From NCBI GenBank assembly GCA_900468625.1, contig UBUL01000007.1:1-64000 (forward strand): a stretch of 64,000 bases of DNA, given 5' to 3'. The position numbers were made by a program, and so were the translations under genes. The stretch comes from Hyphomicrobiales bacterium (GTDB lineage Bacteria; Pseudomonadota; Alphaproteobacteria; Rhizobiales; Rhizobiaceae). This document shows positions 1 through 10,008 of the stretch, one piece after another (within the stretch, counting starts at the first letter, position 1; each line of letters starts with the position of its first letter). The notes beneath the pieces were generated by a model. The model saw only the letters and a program-made list of their open reading frames with translations. It searched no databases and had not been told where the DNA came from.

Positions 1-71
1 TGCAAGCATCGTCGAGTAATTCGAAGGCGGTTGCTCCACCCGAGCGGCCGATTCGATGACAATATTATGAT

Positions 72-93
72 GCAAGCGGCAGTAGCCGCTTGC
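72..93 (+). terminator. Perfect 9-bp hairpin before the S10 operon
   Basis: The arms GCAAGCGGC and GCCGCTTGC pair perfectly around the tetraloop AGTA. Only a short TTA follows rather than a long T-run. It could terminate the upstream transcript or act as a leader structure. Confidence 0.5.
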
Positions 94-111
94 TTATGAC
101 ATCGAAATGTT

Positions 112-137
112 GCAAATGGCGCGCGAGCGCGATTTGC
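112..137 (+). other. Second leader hairpin before rpsJ
   Basis: GCAAAT and ATTTGC form the base of a hairpin whose interior is built of GCGC-rich complementary runs. It sits about 190 bases before the rpsJ start, with no T-run, so it is more likely a leader structure than a terminator. Confidence 0.35.
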
Positions 138-329
138 GTGCTGCTTCGGATAACGAAGCGGCCAATGAAATTAACGATAAGGTGGGCCGAACGGCCTAAA
201 GAGTGGATGGGGATGCCGCAGACGGCGTCCCTCTCGATCTTTGAAACCGGTGGTCCGCCTTAGGAAACAGAACAATCCGTGCCCTTTTTTGAGCGGCACG
301 CGAGATAACAAACACAAGGATAACGTCGA

Positions 330-638
330 ATGAACGGCCAAAATATCCGCATTCGCCTGAAGGCGTTCGATCACCGGATTCTCGATGCTTCCACGCGCGA
401 GATCGTGTCGACGGCGAAGCGCACCGGTGCAAGCGTCCGGGGCCCCGTTCCGCTTCCGACTCGTATCGAGAAGTTTACGGTAAACCGGTCCCCGCACATC
501 GACAAGAAGAGCCGCGAGCAGTTCGAGATGCGCACGCATAAGCGCCTTCTCGACATCGTTGACCCGACCCCGCAGACGGTAGACGCGCTGATGAAGCTCG
601 ATCTCGCCGCCGGTGTCGATGTTGAGATCAAGCTCTGA
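330..638 (+). CDS. rpsJ: 30S ribosomal protein S10
   Basis: S10 (102 aa) is part of the 30S head and, as NusE, pairs with NusB/NusG in transcription antitermination. The protein begins [15 protein letters not shown] and carries the [13 protein letters not shown] and [16 protein letters not shown] segments typical of S10, at normal family length. It opens the S10-spc-alpha cluster and is followed 39 bases later by rplC. An AAGGATA ribosome binding site lies just ahead of the ATG. The identification is secure. Confidence 0.98.
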   Translation: MNGQNIRIRLKAFDHRILDASTREIVSTAKRTGASVRGPVPLPTRIEKFTVNRSPHIDKKSREQFEMRTHKRLLDIVDPTPQTVDALMKLDLAAGVDVEIKL

Positions 639-677
639 GACCTCTGGTTCTCGAGCTGAGTGAGAAGGATTGAACCG

Positions 678-1319
678 ATGCGTTCAGGTGTGATTGCACA
701 GAAGGTGGGAATGACCCGCGTCTATAACGACGCCGGCGAGCATGTCCCGGTTACCGTATTGCGTATGGAAGGCTGCCAGGTCGTAGCCCAGCGCACAGTT
801 GAAAAGAATGGCTACACCGCAGTTCAGCTCGGTGCCGGCCAGGCTAAAGTTAAGAACACGACGAAGGCTCTTCGCGGCCATTTCGCCGTTGCAAGCGTAG
901 AGCCGAAGGCCAAGCTCGCAGAATTCCGTGTCACGGAAGACAATCTGCTCGCAGTCGGCACCGAACTCAGCGCAGGTCACTTCACGGCGGGTCAGCTCGT
1001 CGACGTGACCGGCACGACGATCGGTAAGGGCTTTGCCGGCGCCATCAAGCGCCACGGTTTCGGCGGTCTGCGCGCCACGCACGGTGTGTCGGTTTCGCAC
1101 CGCTCGCACGGTTCGACCGGCTCGCGCCAGGACCCGGGCAAGGTGTTCAAGAACAAGAAGATGGCTGGTCACATGGGCCAGACCCGCGTCACGACGCAGA
1201 ACCTCGAAGTGGTATCGACCGACGAAGATCGCGGTCTGATCCTCGTCAAGGGTGCGGTTCCCGGCTCCAAGGGCGCCTGGATCATCGTGCGCGACGCCGT
1301 CAAGTCGGCAGCGAAGTAA
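678..1319 (+). CDS. rplC: 50S ribosomal protein L3
   Basis: L3 (213 aa) is an early assembly protein of the 50S subunit that reaches toward the peptidyl-transferase centre. The sequence begins [16 protein letters not shown] and contains the central loop [20 protein letters not shown], including the Gln that is methylated in enteric L3. A GTG at 660 would add six residues, but the AGAAGG before the ATG at 678 and the family N-terminus favour the shorter form. rplD follows after 13 bases. Confidence 0.97.
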   Translation: MRSGVIAQKVGMTRVYNDAGEHVPVTVLRMEGCQVVAQRTVEKNGYTAVQLGAGQAKVKNTTKALRGHFAVASVEPKAKLAEFRVTEDNLLAVGTELSAGHFTAGQLVDVTGTTIGKGFAGAIKRHGFGGLRATHGVSVSHRSHGSTGSRQDPGKVFKNKKMAGHMGQTRVTTQNLEVVSTDEDRGLILVKGAVPGSKGAWIIVRDAVKSAAK

Positions 1320-1332
1320 GGGAGCCAAACCA

Positions 1333-1953
1333 ATGGAATTCAACGTCAAGACCCTTGAGGGCAAAGACGCCGGGAAGGTTTCCCTTTCTGATGCGATTTT
1401 CGGCCTCGAGCCGCGTGAAGACATTCTCGCTCGCGTTATTCGCTGGCAGCTTGCCAAGAAGCAGCAGGGCACGCATCAGGCGAAGGGCCGCGCTGACGTA
1501 GCGCGCACCGGTGCCAAGATGTACAAGCAGAAGGGTACGGGCCGCGCTCGTCACCATTCGGCTCGCGCTCCGCAGTTCCGCGGCGGTGGCAAGGCTCACG
1601 GCCCGGTCGCCCGTAGCCACGAGCACGATCTGCCGAAGAAGGTTCGCGCCCTCGGCCTGCGTCATGCTCTCTCGGCCAAGTTCAAGGCTGAAGACGTGAT
1701 CGTCATCGACAATCTCGTCGCAACCGAAGCCAAAACCAAGGCACTCGCCGGCGCTTTCGAGACGCTCGGCCTGACGAACGCTCTGTTCATCGGCGGCGCT
1801 GAGCTCGACAGCAACTTCAAGCTCGCAGCCCAGAACATCCCGAACATCGATGTTCTGCCGGTTCAGGGCATCAACGTTTACGACATCCTGCGTCGCGGCA
1901 AGCTCGTGCTGTCCAAGGCTGCAGTCGAAGCTCTAGAGGAGCGATTCAAGTGA
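1333..1953 (+). CDS. rplD: 50S ribosomal protein L4
   Basis: L4 (206 aa) binds 23S rRNA and lines the peptide exit tunnel. The start [20 protein letters not shown] and the tunnel loop [20 protein letters not shown] (near residues 60-80) are diagnostic. In E. coli L4 also represses its own operon through an S10 leader; whether the leader here does so cannot be told. Its TGA overlaps the GTG start of rplW (GTGA), implying translational coupling. Confidence 0.97.
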   Translation: MEFNVKTLEGKDAGKVSLSDAIFGLEPREDILARVIRWQLAKKQQGTHQAKGRADVARTGAKMYKQKGTGRARHHSARAPQFRGGGKAHGPVARSHEHDLPKKVRALGLRHALSAKFKAEDVIVIDNLVATEAKTKALAGAFETLGLTNALFIGGAELDSNFKLAAQNIPNIDVLPVQGINVYDILRRGKLVLSKAAVEALEERFK

Positions 1954-2243
1954 CGGATCTTCGCCATTATGATGTGATCGTCTCTCCGGCGATCACCGAA
2001 AAGTCCACGCTGCTTTCGGACAATAACCAGGTTGTTTTCAACGTTGCCAAGACCGCGACGAAGCCGGAAATCAAGGCTGCCGTCGAAGCGCTCTTCGGCG
2101 TCAAGGTGACGGCCGTTAACACTCTGCTGCGCCTCGGCAAGACCAAGCGGTTCAAGGGTCTCGTCGGCAAGCAGAAGGACGTGAAGAAGGCTGTTGTGAC
2201 GCTCGCCGAAGGCCAGTCGATCGACGTCTCCACCGGTCTCTGA
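1950..2243 (+). CDS. rplW: 50S ribosomal protein L23
   Basis: L23 (97 aa) sits at the peptide exit and is the docking site for trigger factor and the signal recognition particle. The body reads [20 protein letters not shown] and ends with [16 protein letters not shown], at normal length. The start is a GTG that overlaps the rplD stop; an AGAGGAG ribosome binding site lies inside the end of rplD. rplB begins 11 bases downstream. Confidence 0.97.
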   Translation: MTDLRHYDVIVSPAITEKSTLLSDNNQVVFNVAKTATKPEIKAAVEALFGVKVTAVNTLLRLGKTKRFKGLVGKQKDVKKAVVTLAEGQSIDVSTGL

Positions 2244-2254
2244 GGAATAAGAAA

Positions 2255-3091
2255 ATGGCATTGAAAACATTCAATCCGACGACCCCGAGCCAGCGTCAGC
2301 TGGTCATCGTCGACCGTTCCTCGCTCTACAAGGGCAAGCCGGTCAAGTCACTGACGGAAGGCCTCACCTCCAAGGGTGGCCGTAACAACACCGGTCGCAT
2401 CACTGTCCGTTTCCAGGGCGGCGGTCACAAGCGCAGCTATCGTCTGGTCGACTTCAAGCGTCGCAAGTTCGACGTCGAGGCAACCGTCGAGCGTATCGAA
2501 TACGATCCGAACCGTACCGCTTACATCGCTCTGGTGAAGTATACGGACGGGGAACTGGCCTACATCCTCGCTCCGCAGCGTCTCGCTTCGGGCGACAAGG
2601 TCATCGCTTCGGAAAAGGCAGTGGACGTGAAGCCGGGCAACACCATGCCGCTTCAGTTCATCCCGGTCGGCTCCATCATCCACAACGTGGAAATGAAGCC
2701 GGGCAAGGGTGGTCAGATCGCTCGCTCCGCCGGTTCCTACGCTCAGCTCGTCGGTCGTGACCAGGGCATGGCGATCCTTCGCCTGAACTCGGGCGAACAG
2801 CGCCTCGTGCACGGCACCTGCCTTGCAACGATCGGTGCGGTTTCGAACCCGGATCACGGCAACATCAACGACGGCAAGGCCGGTCGTTCGCGTTGGCGTG
2901 GCAAGAAGCCGCATAACCGCGGCGTTGTCATGAACCCGGTCGACCATCCGCACGGCGGTGGTGAAGGCCGCACCTCCGGCGGTCGCCATCCGGTGACCCC
3001 GTGGGGCAAGCCGACCAAGGGCAAGCGTACGCGGTCGAACAAGTCGACCGACAAGATGATTATGCGCTCGCGCCATCAGCGCAAGAAGTAA
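2255..3091 (+). CDS. rplB: 50S ribosomal protein L2
   Basis: L2 (278 aa) is a primary 23S rRNA binder needed for subunit association and peptidyl-transferase activity. It has the N-terminal OB-like half and the C-terminal SH3-like half, ending with the conserved [20 protein letters not shown] segment that holds the functionally important histidine. Length and order are normal. rpsS follows after 15 bases. Confidence 0.98.
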   Translation: MALKTFNPTTPSQRQLVIVDRSSLYKGKPVKSLTEGLTSKGGRNNTGRITVRFQGGGHKRSYRLVDFKRRKFDVEATVERIEYDPNRTAYIALVKYTDGELAYILAPQRLASGDKVIASEKAVDVKPGNTMPLQFIPVGSIIHNVEMKPGKGGQIARSAGSYAQLVGRDQGMAILRLNSGEQRLVHGTCLATIGAVSNPDHGNINDGKAGRSRWRGKKPHNRGVVMNPVDHPHGGGEGRTSGGRHPVTPWGKPTKGKRTRSNKSTDKMIMRSRHQRKK

Positions 3092-3106
3092 GAGAGGAAG
3101 TCTCAA

Positions 3107-3385
3107 GTGGCTCGTTCAGTATGGAAAGGTCCGTTTGTTGACGGCTATCTTCTCAAGAAGGCTGAGAAGGTGCGTGAAGGCGGACGTAACGAAGTAATCA
3201 AGATGTGGAGCCGTCGCTCCACCATCATGCCGCAGTTCGTTGGTCTCACCTTCGGCGTCTACAACGGCAGCAAGCACATTCCGGTCAGCGTCAATGAAGA
3301 CATGGTCGGACACAAGTTCGGCGAGTTCGCCCCGACCCGTACCTATTATGGTCACGGTGCGGACAAGAAGGCGAAGAGGAAGTAA
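3107..3385 (+). CDS. rpsS: 30S ribosomal protein S19
   Basis: S19 (92 aa) forms a complex with S13 in the head of the small subunit near the A site. The sequence carries [15 protein letters not shown] and the C-terminal [20 protein letters not shown] typical of S19. The start is GTG (GTG GCT CGT), preceded by an AGAGAGGAAG ribosome binding site. The rplV start lies two bases after its stop. Confidence 0.97.
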   Translation: MARSVWKGPFVDGYLLKKAEKVREGGRNEVIKMWSRRSTIMPQFVGLTFGVYNGSKHIPVSVNEDMVGHKFGEFAPTRTYYGHGADKKAKRK

Positions 3386-3387
3386 CA

Positions 3388-3777
3388 ATGGGCAAGGCAA
3401 AAACCGAACGCCGGCTGAAGGACAACGAGGCGCAGGCAGTTGCGCGCACGCTCCGCGTCAGCCCGCAGAAGCTCAACCTGGTCGCGGCTTCGATCCGCGG
3501 CAAGAAGGTTGACCGCGCGCTCGCAGAGCTGGAATTCTCGCGCAAGCGTATCGCTGGCGCCGTGAAGAAGACGCTCGAATCTGCGATCGCCAATGCAGAA
3601 AACAACCACGATCTCGACGTTGACTCGTTGGTCGTAGCGGAAGCTTACGTTGGCAAGTCGATCGTCATGAAGCGTTTCCACGCTCGTGGCCGCGGCCGTG
3701 CGTCTCGCATCGAGCGTCCGTTCGCGCACCTGACGATCGTCGTTCGTGAAGTGGAAGCTCAAGGGGAGGCCGCATAA
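3388..3777 (+). CDS. rplV: 50S ribosomal protein L22
   Basis: L22 (129 aa) spans the 50S domains and its beta-hairpin lines the exit tunnel, where changes give macrolide resistance in many bacteria. The hairpin region reads [18 protein letters not shown]. The N-terminus ([18 protein letters not shown]) is longer than in E. coli, as is usual in rhizobia. The stop TAA overlaps the rpsC ATG by one base (TAATG). Confidence 0.97.
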   Translation: MGKAKTERRLKDNEAQAVARTLRVSPQKLNLVAASIRGKKVDRALAELEFSRKRIAGAVKKTLESAIANAENNHDLDVDSLVVAEAYVGKSIVMKRFHARGRGRASRIERPFAHLTIVVREVEAQGEAA

Positions 3778-4502
3778 TGGGTCAGAAAATCAATCCGATC
3801 GGCTTTCGTCTTGGCATCAACCGTACCTGGGATAGCCGCTGGTTCGCGGACAATGCCGAGTACGGCCAGCTCCTCCACGAAGACCTGAAGATGCGCAAGT
3901 TCGTCATGAACGAACTGAAGCAGGCTGGTATCTCCAAGGTGGTCATCGAGCGTCCGCACAAGAAGTGCCGCGTCACGATCCACTCGGCTCGTCCGGGCCT
4001 GATCATCGGCAAGAAGGGCGCTGACATCGACAAGCTCCGCAAGAAGCTGTCGGATATGACGAATTCCGAAACGCACCTCAACATCGTTGAAGTTCGCAAG
4101 CCGGAAATCGACGCGACGCTGGTTGCCCAGTCGATCGCTCAGCAGCTGGAACGCCGTGTTGCTTTCCGTCGCGCCATGAAGCGCGCCGTCCAGTCCGCGA
4201 TGCGTCTTGGCGCCGAAGGCATCAAGATCACCTGCGCTGGCCGTCTCGGCGGTGCGGAAATCGCTCGTACGGAATGGTACCGCGAAGGCCGCGTGCCGCT
4301 GCATACGCTGCGCGCCGACATCGACTACGGTACGGCTGAAGCAGAAACCGCTTTCGGTATCTGCGGCATCAAGGTCTGGATCTTCAAGGGCGAAATCCTT
4401 GAGCACGATCCGATGGCCTCCGAACGCCGCGCGCTCGAAGGCGACGCCCAGGGTCCGGCTAGCCGCGATCGCGATAGAGACCGTCGCCGCGACAACGCTT
4501 GA
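3777..4502 (+). CDS. rpsC: 30S ribosomal protein S3
   Basis: S3 (241 aa) lies at the mRNA entry channel and contributes to the ribosomal helicase. It begins [21 protein letters not shown] and has a KH domain with the motif [18 protein letters not shown], followed by the C-terminal S3 domain. The last residues are a charged, probably disordered tail. Its start overlaps the rplV stop. Confidence 0.97.
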   Translation: MGQKINPIGFRLGINRTWDSRWFADNAEYGQLLHEDLKMRKFVMNELKQAGISKVVIERPHKKCRVTIHSARPGLIIGKKGADIDKLRKKLSDMTNSETHLNIVEVRKPEIDATLVAQSIAQQLERRVAFRRAMKRAVQSAMRLGAEGIKITCAGRLGGAEIARTEWYREGRVPLHTLRADIDYGTAEAETAFGICGIKVWIFKGEILEHDPMASERRALEGDAQGPASRDRDRDRRRDNA

Positions 4503-4538
4503 TAGCGTACGTGGCAGATAAGTTCGGAGAATAAGAAA

Positions 4539-4952
4539 ATGTTGCAGCCAAAGCGTACGAAGTACCGCAAGCAATTCAAGGGCCGCATCAAGGGCGTTGC
4601 CAAGGGTGGTTCTGATCTGGCGTTCGGCGAATTCGGCCTGAAGTCGCAGGAGCCTAACCGCGTCAACGCTCGCGAGATCGAAGCGGCTCGCCGCGCGATC
4701 ACGCGCTATATGAAGCGCGCCGGCCGTGTATGGATCCGCGTGTTTCCGGATGTTCCGGTAACCGCAAAGCCGACCGAAGTCCGTATGGGTAAAGGTAAGG
4801 GCTCCGTCGAATACTGGGCATGCAAGGTCAAGCCCGGCCGTATGATGTTCGAGATCGACGGTGTGAGCGAAGAAATCGCTCGTGAGGCTCTGCGCCTCGG
4901 CGCTGCCAAGCTCTCGGTCAAGACGCGCTTCGTTCAGCGCATTGCAGAGTAA
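4539..4952 (+). CDS. rplP: 50S ribosomal protein L16
   Basis: L16 (137 aa) contacts the A- and P-site tRNAs on the 50S subunit. It begins [19 protein letters not shown] and contains [20 protein letters not shown], the conserved segment that carries the hydroxylated Arg in other bacteria. Length is normal. rpmC follows after 11 bases. Confidence 0.97.
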   Translation: MLQPKRTKYRKQFKGRIKGVAKGGSDLAFGEFGLKSQEPNRVNAREIEAARRAITRYMKRAGRVWIRVFPDVPVTAKPTEVRMGKGKGSVEYWACKVKPGRMMFEIDGVSEEIAREALRLGAAKLSVKTRFVQRIAE

Positions 4953-4963
4953 GGAAGAAGCTC

Positions 4964-5164
4964 ATGAAAGCCGCAGATGTTCGCGCCCTGAGCGCCGACC
5001 AACTCAAGGACGAGCTTGCCAAGCTGAAGAAGGAGCAGTTCAATCTGCGCTTTCAGAAGGCGACCGGCCAGCTCGAAAAGTCCTCGCGCATCAACGAAGT
5101 TCGCAAGGACATCGCTCGCGTAAAAACCATTGCCCGCCAGAAGGCGGCAGAAGCAAAGGCCTAA
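4964..5164 (+). CDS. rpmC: 50S ribosomal protein L29
   Basis: L29 (66 aa) is a small helical protein next to L23 at the exit tunnel. The sequence [20 protein letters not shown] and the internal [18 protein letters not shown] are standard. It is preceded by an AAGGAAGAAG ribosome binding site and followed by rpsQ after 12 bases. Confidence 0.96.
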   Translation: MKAADVRALSADQLKDELAKLKKEQFNLRFQKATGQLEKSSRINEVRKDIARVKTIARQKAAEAKA

Positions 5165-5176
5165 AGGAAAAATAAC

Positions 5177-5416
5177 ATGCCGAAGCGCATTCTGCAGGGC
5201 GTCGTGGTCAGCGACAAGAACGAAAAGACGGTAGTGGTCCGCGTCGAGCGTCGTTTCGCTCACCCGCTGCTCCAGAAGACCGTTCGTCGTTCCAAGAAGT
5301 ACAAGGCTCACGACGAGAACAATCAGTACAAAATCGGCGACGTCGTTTCCATCGAGGAATGCGCGCCGATCTCCAAGGACAAGACCTGGACGGTCGTTTC
5401 CGTCCAGTCCAAGTAA
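5177..5416 (+). CDS. rpsQ: 30S ribosomal protein S17
   Basis: S17 (79 aa) is an OB-fold protein that binds 16S rRNA helix 11 early in 30S assembly. The motif [20 protein letters not shown] and the region [15 protein letters not shown] are diagnostic. It is the last gene before an unusually long 227-base gap that precedes rplN. Confidence 0.97.
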   Translation: MPKRILQGVVVSDKNEKTVVVRVERRFAHPLLQKTVRRSKKYKAHDENNQYKIGDVVSIEECAPISKDKTWTVVSVQSK

Positions 5417-5420
5417 CAGA

Positions 5421-5452
5421 ATTTCGCTCAGGCCCTTGCGCTTGGGCGAAAT
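5421..5452 (+). other. Hairpin in the rpsQ-rplN gap
   Basis: ATTTCGCTCA (5421-5430) pairs with TGGGCGAAAT (5443-5452) with one G-T pair. There is no T-run after it. The gap runs from 5417 to 5643 and holds no gene I can support. It marks the border between the S10-type and spc-type gene blocks, so an attenuator, a processing site or an internal promoter is plausible but unproven. Confidence 0.4.
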
Positions 5453-5643
5453 ATCTGTATGAAGCACGAGCTTGGAAGCAGGACGCTCGAGAACGGGCGT
5501 TCTTTTGCTTTATTGATGGCCGGCAGAGGCGACCCATGGTGGTTCCGAAGCCTAGGCATAATCAGACAAGACACTAGTCCATAAGCCGGGGTAGGGGGTC
5601 GATTGGCCCAACCATTCCGGTAACAACAAGAAGGCGACCTGAC

Positions 5644-6012
5644 ATGATTCAGATGCAAACAAACCTCGACGTGGCGGATAATTCCGGCGCACGTCGTGTC
5701 ATGTGCATCAAGGTGCTGGGCGGCTCGAAGCGCAAGTATGCTTCTATCGGCGACGTTATCGTCGTTTCGATCAAGGAAGCCATCCCGCGCGGCCGTGTGA
5801 AGAAGGGTGACGTGATGAAGGCGGTTGTCGTTCGCACCGCCAAGGACATCCGTCGTCCGGATGGCAGCGTCATCCGCTTCGATACCAACGCAGCAGTCCT
5901 CATCGACAACAAGAAAGAGCCGATCGGCACCCGTATCTTCGGACCGGTTCCGCGCGAACTTCGCGCCAAGAACCACATGAAGATCATCTCGCTGGCTCCA
6001 GAAGTACTGTAA
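5644..6012 (+). CDS. rplN: 50S ribosomal protein L14
   Basis: L14 (122 aa) lies at the subunit interface and is the binding site of the silencing factor RsfS. It begins [20 protein letters not shown], the family signature, and has normal length. An AAGAAGGCGACC sequence upstream contains the ribosome binding site. rplX follows after 11 bases. Confidence 0.97.
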   Translation: MIQMQTNLDVADNSGARRVMCIKVLGGSKRKYASIGDVIVVSIKEAIPRGRVKKGDVMKAVVVRTAKDIRRPDGSVIRFDTNAAVLIDNKKEPIGTRIFGPVPRELRAKNHMKIISLAPEVL

Positions 6013-6023
6013 GGAGCGGAGCG

Positions 6024-6332
6024 ATGCAGAAGATCCGTAAAGGCGACAAGGTTGTCGTATTGACCGGTAAGGACAAGGGCCGTACCGGCGAAGTCATTCA
6101 AGTGCTGCCGAAGGAAGACCGTGCGGTCGTTCGTGGCGTCAACGTCATCAAGCGCCATCAGCGCCAGACGCAGAACCAGGAAGCCGGCATCATCAGCAAG
6201 GAAGCCTCGCTTCACCTGTCCAACCTGGCAATCGTCGACAAGGACGGCAAGCCGACCCGCGTCGGTTTCAAGGTTGTGGATGGCAAGAAGGTCCGCGTGG
6301 CCAAGACCTCGGGAGAAGTGATCGATGGCTGA
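6024..6332 (+). CDS. rplX: 50S ribosomal protein L24
   Basis: L24 (102 aa) is an assembly initiator protein of the 50S subunit. A KOW motif is visible at the N-terminus ([19 protein letters not shown]). The gene overlaps the start of rplE by 8 bases (6325-6332), suggesting coupled translation. Confidence 0.97.
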   Translation: MQKIRKGDKVVVLTGKDKGRTGEVIQVLPKEDRAVVRGVNVIKRHQRQTQNQEAGIISKEASLHLSNLAIVDKDGKPTRVGFKVVDGKKVRVAKTSGEVIDG

Positions 6333-6882
6333 GGTAAAGTACGAGCCGCGGCTCAAGAAGGAATACGTTGCTCGCATCCGTGCAGCCATGCAGGAGAAGT
6401 TCTCCTACGCTAACGAGATGCAGATCCCGAAGCTGGACAAGATCGTGATCAACATGGGCGTTGGCGAAGCGACGGCTGATTCGAAGAAGCCGACCGTTGC
6501 TGCTGCAGACCTCGCAGCGATCGCCGGCCAGAAGCCGGTCATCACGCGCGCACGCAACTCCATCGCTGGCTTCAAGGTCCGCGAAAATATGCCGATCGGC
6601 GCGAAGGTCACCCTGCGCGGCGCCCGCATGTACGAGTTCCTGGATCGTCTGGTCAACATCGCGCTTCCGCGCGTTCGCGACTTCCGCGGCCTGAACCCGA
6701 AGAGCTTTGACGGTCGTGGCAATTTCGCCATGGGCATCAAGGAGCACATTGTGTTCCCTGAGATCAACTACGACAAGGTTGATCAGATGTGGGGCATGGA
6801 CATCATCGTTTGCACGACGGCGACGACCGACGACGAAGCACGGGCTCTTCTGAAAGAGTTCAACTTCCCGTTCCGTCAATAA
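6325..6882 (+). CDS. rplE: 50S ribosomal protein L5
   Basis: L5 (185 aa) binds 5S rRNA and contacts P-site tRNA in the central protuberance. The segments [36 protein letters not shown] and [17 protein letters not shown] are characteristic. Its ATG lies within the last codons of rplX. rpsN follows after 33 bases. Confidence 0.97.
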   Translation: MAEVKYEPRLKKEYVARIRAAMQEKFSYANEMQIPKLDKIVINMGVGEATADSKKPTVAAADLAAIAGQKPVITRARNSIAGFKVRENMPIGAKVTLRGARMYEFLDRLVNIALPRVRDFRGLNPKSFDGRGNFAMGIKEHIVFPEINYDKVDQMWGMDIIVCTTATTDDEARALLKEFNFPFRQ

Positions 6883-6915
6883 CCGTAACGACGAGCGTAG
6901 AAAAGGAACCCTGAT

Positions 6916-7221
6916 ATGGCGAAGACAAGCGCAGTTGAAAAGAACAAGCGCCGCCGCAATACGGTTGCCAACCAGGCCGCGAAGCGGGCTGCTCTCAAGG
7001 CAATCATCATGAACCAGTCTCTTTCGATCGAAGACCGGTTCAAGGCCACCCTGAAGTTGGCATCGCTCCCGCGCGATGGATCGAAGACCCGTATTCGCAA
7101 TCGTTGCGAAGTGTCTGGCCGTCCGCGCGCCTACTACCGCAAACTGCGCATGTCGCGTATCGCGCTGCGTGAACTCGGCAATCTCGGCAAGGTGCCGGGC
7201 ATCGTCAAGTCCAGCTGGTAA
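6916..7221 (+). CDS. rpsN: 30S ribosomal protein S14, zinc-free type
   Basis: S14 (101 aa) belongs to the 30S head. The C-terminal part [21 protein letters not shown] has a single cysteine and lacks the paired CxxC motifs of the zinc-binding short form, so this is the longer zinc-independent (C-minus) version usual in Alphaproteobacteria. rpsH starts 12 bases downstream. Confidence 0.96.
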   Translation: MAKTSAVEKNKRRRNTVANQAAKRAALKAIIMNQSLSIEDRFKATLKLASLPRDGSKTRIRNRCEVSGRPRAYYRKLRMSRIALRELGNLGKVPGIVKSSW

Positions 7222-7233
7222 GGAGCAGATTAG

Positions 7234-7632
7234 ATGTCTATGACTGATCCTTTGGGCGATATGCTCACCCGCATCCGCAATGGCGCTTCGCGCCGCAAGT
7301 CGTCGGTTTCGACGCCTGCGTCCAAGCTCCGTGCGCGCGTTCTCGATGTGCTCCAGGCTGAAGGCTACATCCGTGGCTATTCCGTCGTCGATTTCGGCAA
7401 CGGCAAGTCTGAGCTCAACATCGAACTCAAGTACTACGAAGGCGCATCGGTGATCCGCGAGATCGGCCGTGTGTCTAAGCCGGGCCGCCGGGTTTATGTC
7501 TCGGTCAAGTCCATTCCGCAGGTCGCGAACGGCCTCGGCATCACCATCCTTTCGACTCCGAAGGGTGTGATGGCCGATCACCAGGCTCGCGAACAGAATG
7601 TTGGTGGCGAGGTTCTCTGCTCGGTCTTCTAA
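7234..7632 (+). CDS. rpsH: 30S ribosomal protein S8
   Basis: S8 (132 aa) binds the central domain of 16S rRNA and in E. coli represses the spc operon. It begins [20 protein letters not shown] and ends with the signature [20 protein letters not shown]. Length is normal. A 43-base gap separates it from rplF. Confidence 0.97.
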   Translation: MSMTDPLGDMLTRIRNGASRRKSSVSTPASKLRARVLDVLQAEGYIRGYSVVDFGNGKSELNIELKYYEGASVIREIGRVSKPGRRVYVSVKSIPQVANGLGITILSTPKGVMADHQAREQNVGGEVLCSVF

Positions 7633-7675
7633 GATCGGACAGAGATATCTCCCTCGAAACAGACAGGTTTGAAAA

Positions 7676-8209
7676 ATGTCTCGTATCGGTAAGAAGCCCG
7701 TTCAGGTACCTGCAGGGATCACGGCCACGGTTGATGGCCAGAAAGTGACTGCCAAGGGTCCCAAGGGCGAGCTGTTTTTCGTCGCTAACGACGAAATCGG
7801 TCTCAAGCTGGAAAACAATGCAATCGTCGTGACGCCGCTCAACGACTCCAAGGATGCTCGCGCAAAGTGGGGCATGTCCCGCACGATGATCGAGAACATC
7901 TTCAAGGGTGTTAAGGACGGCTACGAGCGCAAGCTCGAAATCAACGGCGTCGGCTACCGTGCGTCCATGCAGGGCAAGAACCTGCAGCTCGCGCTCGGCT
8001 TCAGCCACGACGTGGTTTATGAGCCGCCGCAGGGTATCTCGATCGCTGTGCCGAAGCCGACGGAAATCGTCGTCACCGGCATCAACAAGCAGCAGGTCGG
8101 CCAGGTTGCCGCTGAAATCCGCGAATACCGCGGCCCCGAGCCCTACAAGGGCAAGGGTGTTAAGTATGCCGAAGAGCGGATCGTCCGCAAAGAAGGCAAG
8201 AAGAAGTAA
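7676..8209 (+). CDS. rplF: 50S ribosomal protein L6
   Basis: L6 (177 aa) consists of two related alpha/beta domains and sits near the factor-binding site. It begins [20 protein letters not shown] and ends with the C-terminal signature [18 protein letters not shown]. rplR follows after 12 bases. Confidence 0.97.
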   Translation: MSRIGKKPVQVPAGITATVDGQKVTAKGPKGELFFVANDEIGLKLENNAIVVTPLNDSKDARAKWGMSRTMIENIFKGVKDGYERKLEINGVGYRASMQGKNLQLALGFSHDVVYEPPQGISIAVPKPTEIVVTGINKQQVGQVAAEIREYRGPEPYKGKGVKYAEERIVRKEGKKK

Positions 8210-8221
8210 GGAACACGCGAA

Positions 8222-8584
8222 ATGGCTAGCAGGAAAGAAGCACTTGCGCGTCGCGCCAACCGCGTGCGCCGCCAAATCAAGTCGGTGGCCAATGGCCGTC
8301 CGCGCCTGTCGGTTCATCGCTCGTCGAAGAACATCTACGCCCAGGTCATCGATGACGTGGCTGGCAAGACCCTTGCGGCTGCCTCCACCCTCGACAAGGA
8401 TCTGCGCGGTTCTCTGAAGACCGGTGCCGATACCGCCGCCGCAGCCCTCGTTGGCAAGCTCGTTGCCGAGCGCGCCTCCAAGGCCGGCGTGAAGGAAGTC
8501 GTGTTCGATCGCGGCGCTTTCATCTACCACGGCCGTATCAAGGCCCTGGCTGAAGCAGCCCGCGAAGGCGGCCTGACCTTCTAA
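8222..8584 (+). CDS. rplR: 50S ribosomal protein L18
   Basis: L18 (120 aa) binds 5S rRNA with L5 in the central protuberance. The sequence [20 protein letters not shown] and the C-terminal [20 protein letters not shown] are diagnostic. It is followed by a 130-base gap containing a hairpin with a T-run before rpsE. Confidence 0.97.
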   Translation: MASRKEALARRANRVRRQIKSVANGRPRLSVHRSSKNIYAQVIDDVAGKTLAAASTLDKDLRGSLKTGADTAAAALVGKLVAERASKAGVKEVVFDRGAFIYHGRIKALAEAAREGGLTF

Positions 8585-8591
8585 TCAGATT

Positions 8592-8623
8592 TCCGGCCGG
8601 TGATCCGAAGGATGCCGGCCGGA
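8592..8623 (+). terminator. Intra-operon hairpin between rplR and rpsE
   Basis: TCCGGCCGG (8592-8600) pairs with CCGGCCGGA (8615-8623), followed by TTTTC. The shape is that of a rho-independent terminator, yet the gene block continues in the same direction. It may act as a partial terminator or an mRNA-stabilising end. Confidence 0.5.
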
Positions 8624-8714
8624 TTTTCACCGGACCGCAAATCTCCCTTGGGAGGTTGATGCGGTCTTCGTTTTGTTTGCCGATTGCACCCGGAAAAGAA
8701 AAAGGAAGAGGACA

Positions 8715-9284
8715 ATGGCACAGGAAAAGAGGGCTCCGCGGGAAGACCGTCAGAGCCGTGAAGAGCGCGATAGCGAATTCGTCGACAAGCTGGTCGCGAT
8801 CAACCGCGTCGCCAAGGTCGTTAAGGGTGGCCGTCGCTTCGGCTTCGCTGCTCTCGTCGTCGTCGGCGACCAGAAGGGCCGCGTAGGCTTCGGCCATGGC
8901 AAGGCACGCGAAGTGCCGGAAGCCATCCGCAAGGCCACCGAAAGCGCCAAGCGCGACATGATCTTCGTACCGCTGCGCGACGGCCGTACGCTGCATCACG
9001 ACGTTCATGGCCGCCATGGCGCCGGCAAGGTTCTGCTGCGCTCGGCCAAGGTCGGTACAGGTATCATCGCCGGCGGCCCGATGCGCGCCGTTTTCGAAAC
9101 GCTCGGCGTTCATGACGTCGTTGCCAAGTCGACCGGTTCGTCGAACCCGTACAACATGGTTCGCGCCACGTTCGACGCCCTGAAGCACCAGGTTCACCCG
9201 AAGGACATCGCAGCTCAGCGCGGCATCAAGTATGCCACCCTGCAGGCTCGCCGCGCCGCTTCGGGCAACGCCTCCGAAGAATAA
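8715..9284 (+). CDS. rpsE: 30S ribosomal protein S5
   Basis: S5 (189 aa) shapes the decoding region and mRNA entry. It begins [20 protein letters not shown], followed by the RNA-binding S5 domain ([20 protein letters not shown]) and the C-terminal domain with the [17 protein letters not shown] turn (here [12 protein letters not shown]). The ATG at 8715 follows an AAAGGAAGAGGAC ribosome binding site; an upstream in-frame start at 8673 is not needed by the family. rpmD follows after 13 bases. Confidence 0.96.
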   Translation: MAQEKRAPREDRQSREERDSEFVDKLVAINRVAKVVKGGRRFGFAALVVVGDQKGRVGFGHGKAREVPEAIRKATESAKRDMIFVPLRDGRTLHHDVHGRHGAGKVLLRSAKVGTGIIAGGPMRAVFETLGVHDVVAKSTGSSNPYNMVRATFDALKHQVHPKDIAAQRGIKYATLQARRAASGNASEE

Positions 9285-9297
9285 GGGAGTTTGACCT

Positions 9298-9510
9298 ATG
9301 GCCAAGACGACCAAGAAGGCTGAAGCCAAGGCGACCGTTACGGTCGAGCAGATTGGCAGCCCGATCCGCCGTCCGGATGTTCAGCAGAAGACGCTGATCG
9401 GTCTCGGACTGAACAAGATGCACCGTCGCCGCACGCTGGAGGATACCCCGGCTGTTCGTGGCATGATCCGTGCTGTCCAGCATCTCGTTCGCGTTGTCGA
9501 CGAGAAGTGA
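9298..9510 (+). CDS. rpmD: 50S ribosomal protein L30
   Basis: L30 (70 aa) is a small peripheral 50S protein. The conserved core is [20 protein letters not shown] and [21 protein letters not shown] lysine-rich N-terminal extension ([12 protein letters not shown]) makes it slightly longer than the roughly 60-residue enteric protein, as in relatives. rplO follows after 17 bases. Confidence 0.96.
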   Translation: MAKTTKKAEAKATVTVEQIGSPIRRPDVQQKTLIGLGLNKMHRRRTLEDTPAVRGMIRAVQHLVRVVDEK

Positions 9511-9527
9511 GCCGGAGGTAATTCGCT

Positions 9528-9998
9528 ATGAAACTGAATGAAATCAAGGATAACGAAGGCTCGACCCACAGCCGCAAGCGCCTCGGCCGCGGCATCGGCT
9601 CCGGCTCCGGCAAGACCGGCGGCCGTGGTGTGAAGGGTCAGAAGTCCCGTTCGGGCGTTGCGATCAACGGCTTCGAAGGCGGTCAGATGCCCATCTACCG
9701 TCGCCTGCCGAAGCGCGGCTTCAACAACATCTTCGCAGCCGATTACGTTGTCGTGTCGCTGGCACGCATTCAGGCTGCCGTCGATGCCGGCAAGCTCGAT
9801 GCGAAGAGCACGGTTGATGCAGCAGCCCTCAAGGCAGCCGGCGTTATTCGCCGCGTCAAGGACGGCGTTCGGGTTCTCTCGGACGGCGAACTGAAGGCGA
9901 AGCTTGCTCTTGAAGTTGCAGGCGCTTCCAAGACCGCAGTCGAGAAGATCGAAAAGGCTGGCGGTTCCGTCAAGCTGCTCGCTGCCGCCGCAGAATAA
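9528..9998 (+). CDS. rplO: 50S ribosomal protein L15
   Basis: L15 (156 aa) is a late-assembly 50S protein with a long basic, glycine-rich N-terminal arm ([20 protein letters not shown]) reaching into the rRNA, followed by the globular domain. Length is normal. A strong hairpin terminator lies immediately downstream, before secY. Confidence 0.97.
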   Translation: MKLNEIKDNEGSTHSRKRLGRGIGSGSGKTGGRGVKGQKSRSGVAINGFEGGQMPIYRRLPKRGFNNIFAADYVVVSLARIQAAVDAGKLDAKSTVDAAALKAAGVIRRVKDGVRVLSDGELKAKLALEVAGASKTAVEKIEKAGGSVKLLAAAAE

Positions 9999-10008
9999 TA
10001 TTATCAAT

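Larger units (their letters stand above)
1..329 (+). other. Leader region upstream of rpsJ
   Basis: No convincing gene lies here. The stretch holds two strong hairpins (72-93 and 112-137) and then a G+C-rich run up to rpsJ. In rhizobia tuf usually lies just upstream of rpsJ, so the first hairpin may be the end of the preceding transcript and the rest the leader of the S10 operon. That placement is inference, because the upstream gene is outside the window. Confidence 0.5.

Noticed and set aside
684..1472. Long minus-strand open frames opposite ribosomal genes (also opposite rplB, rpoA, ilvD and nrdJ)
   Set aside because: High G+C codon use on the real strand leaves the opposite frames open. 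Their translations have no domain pattern and are shadows.
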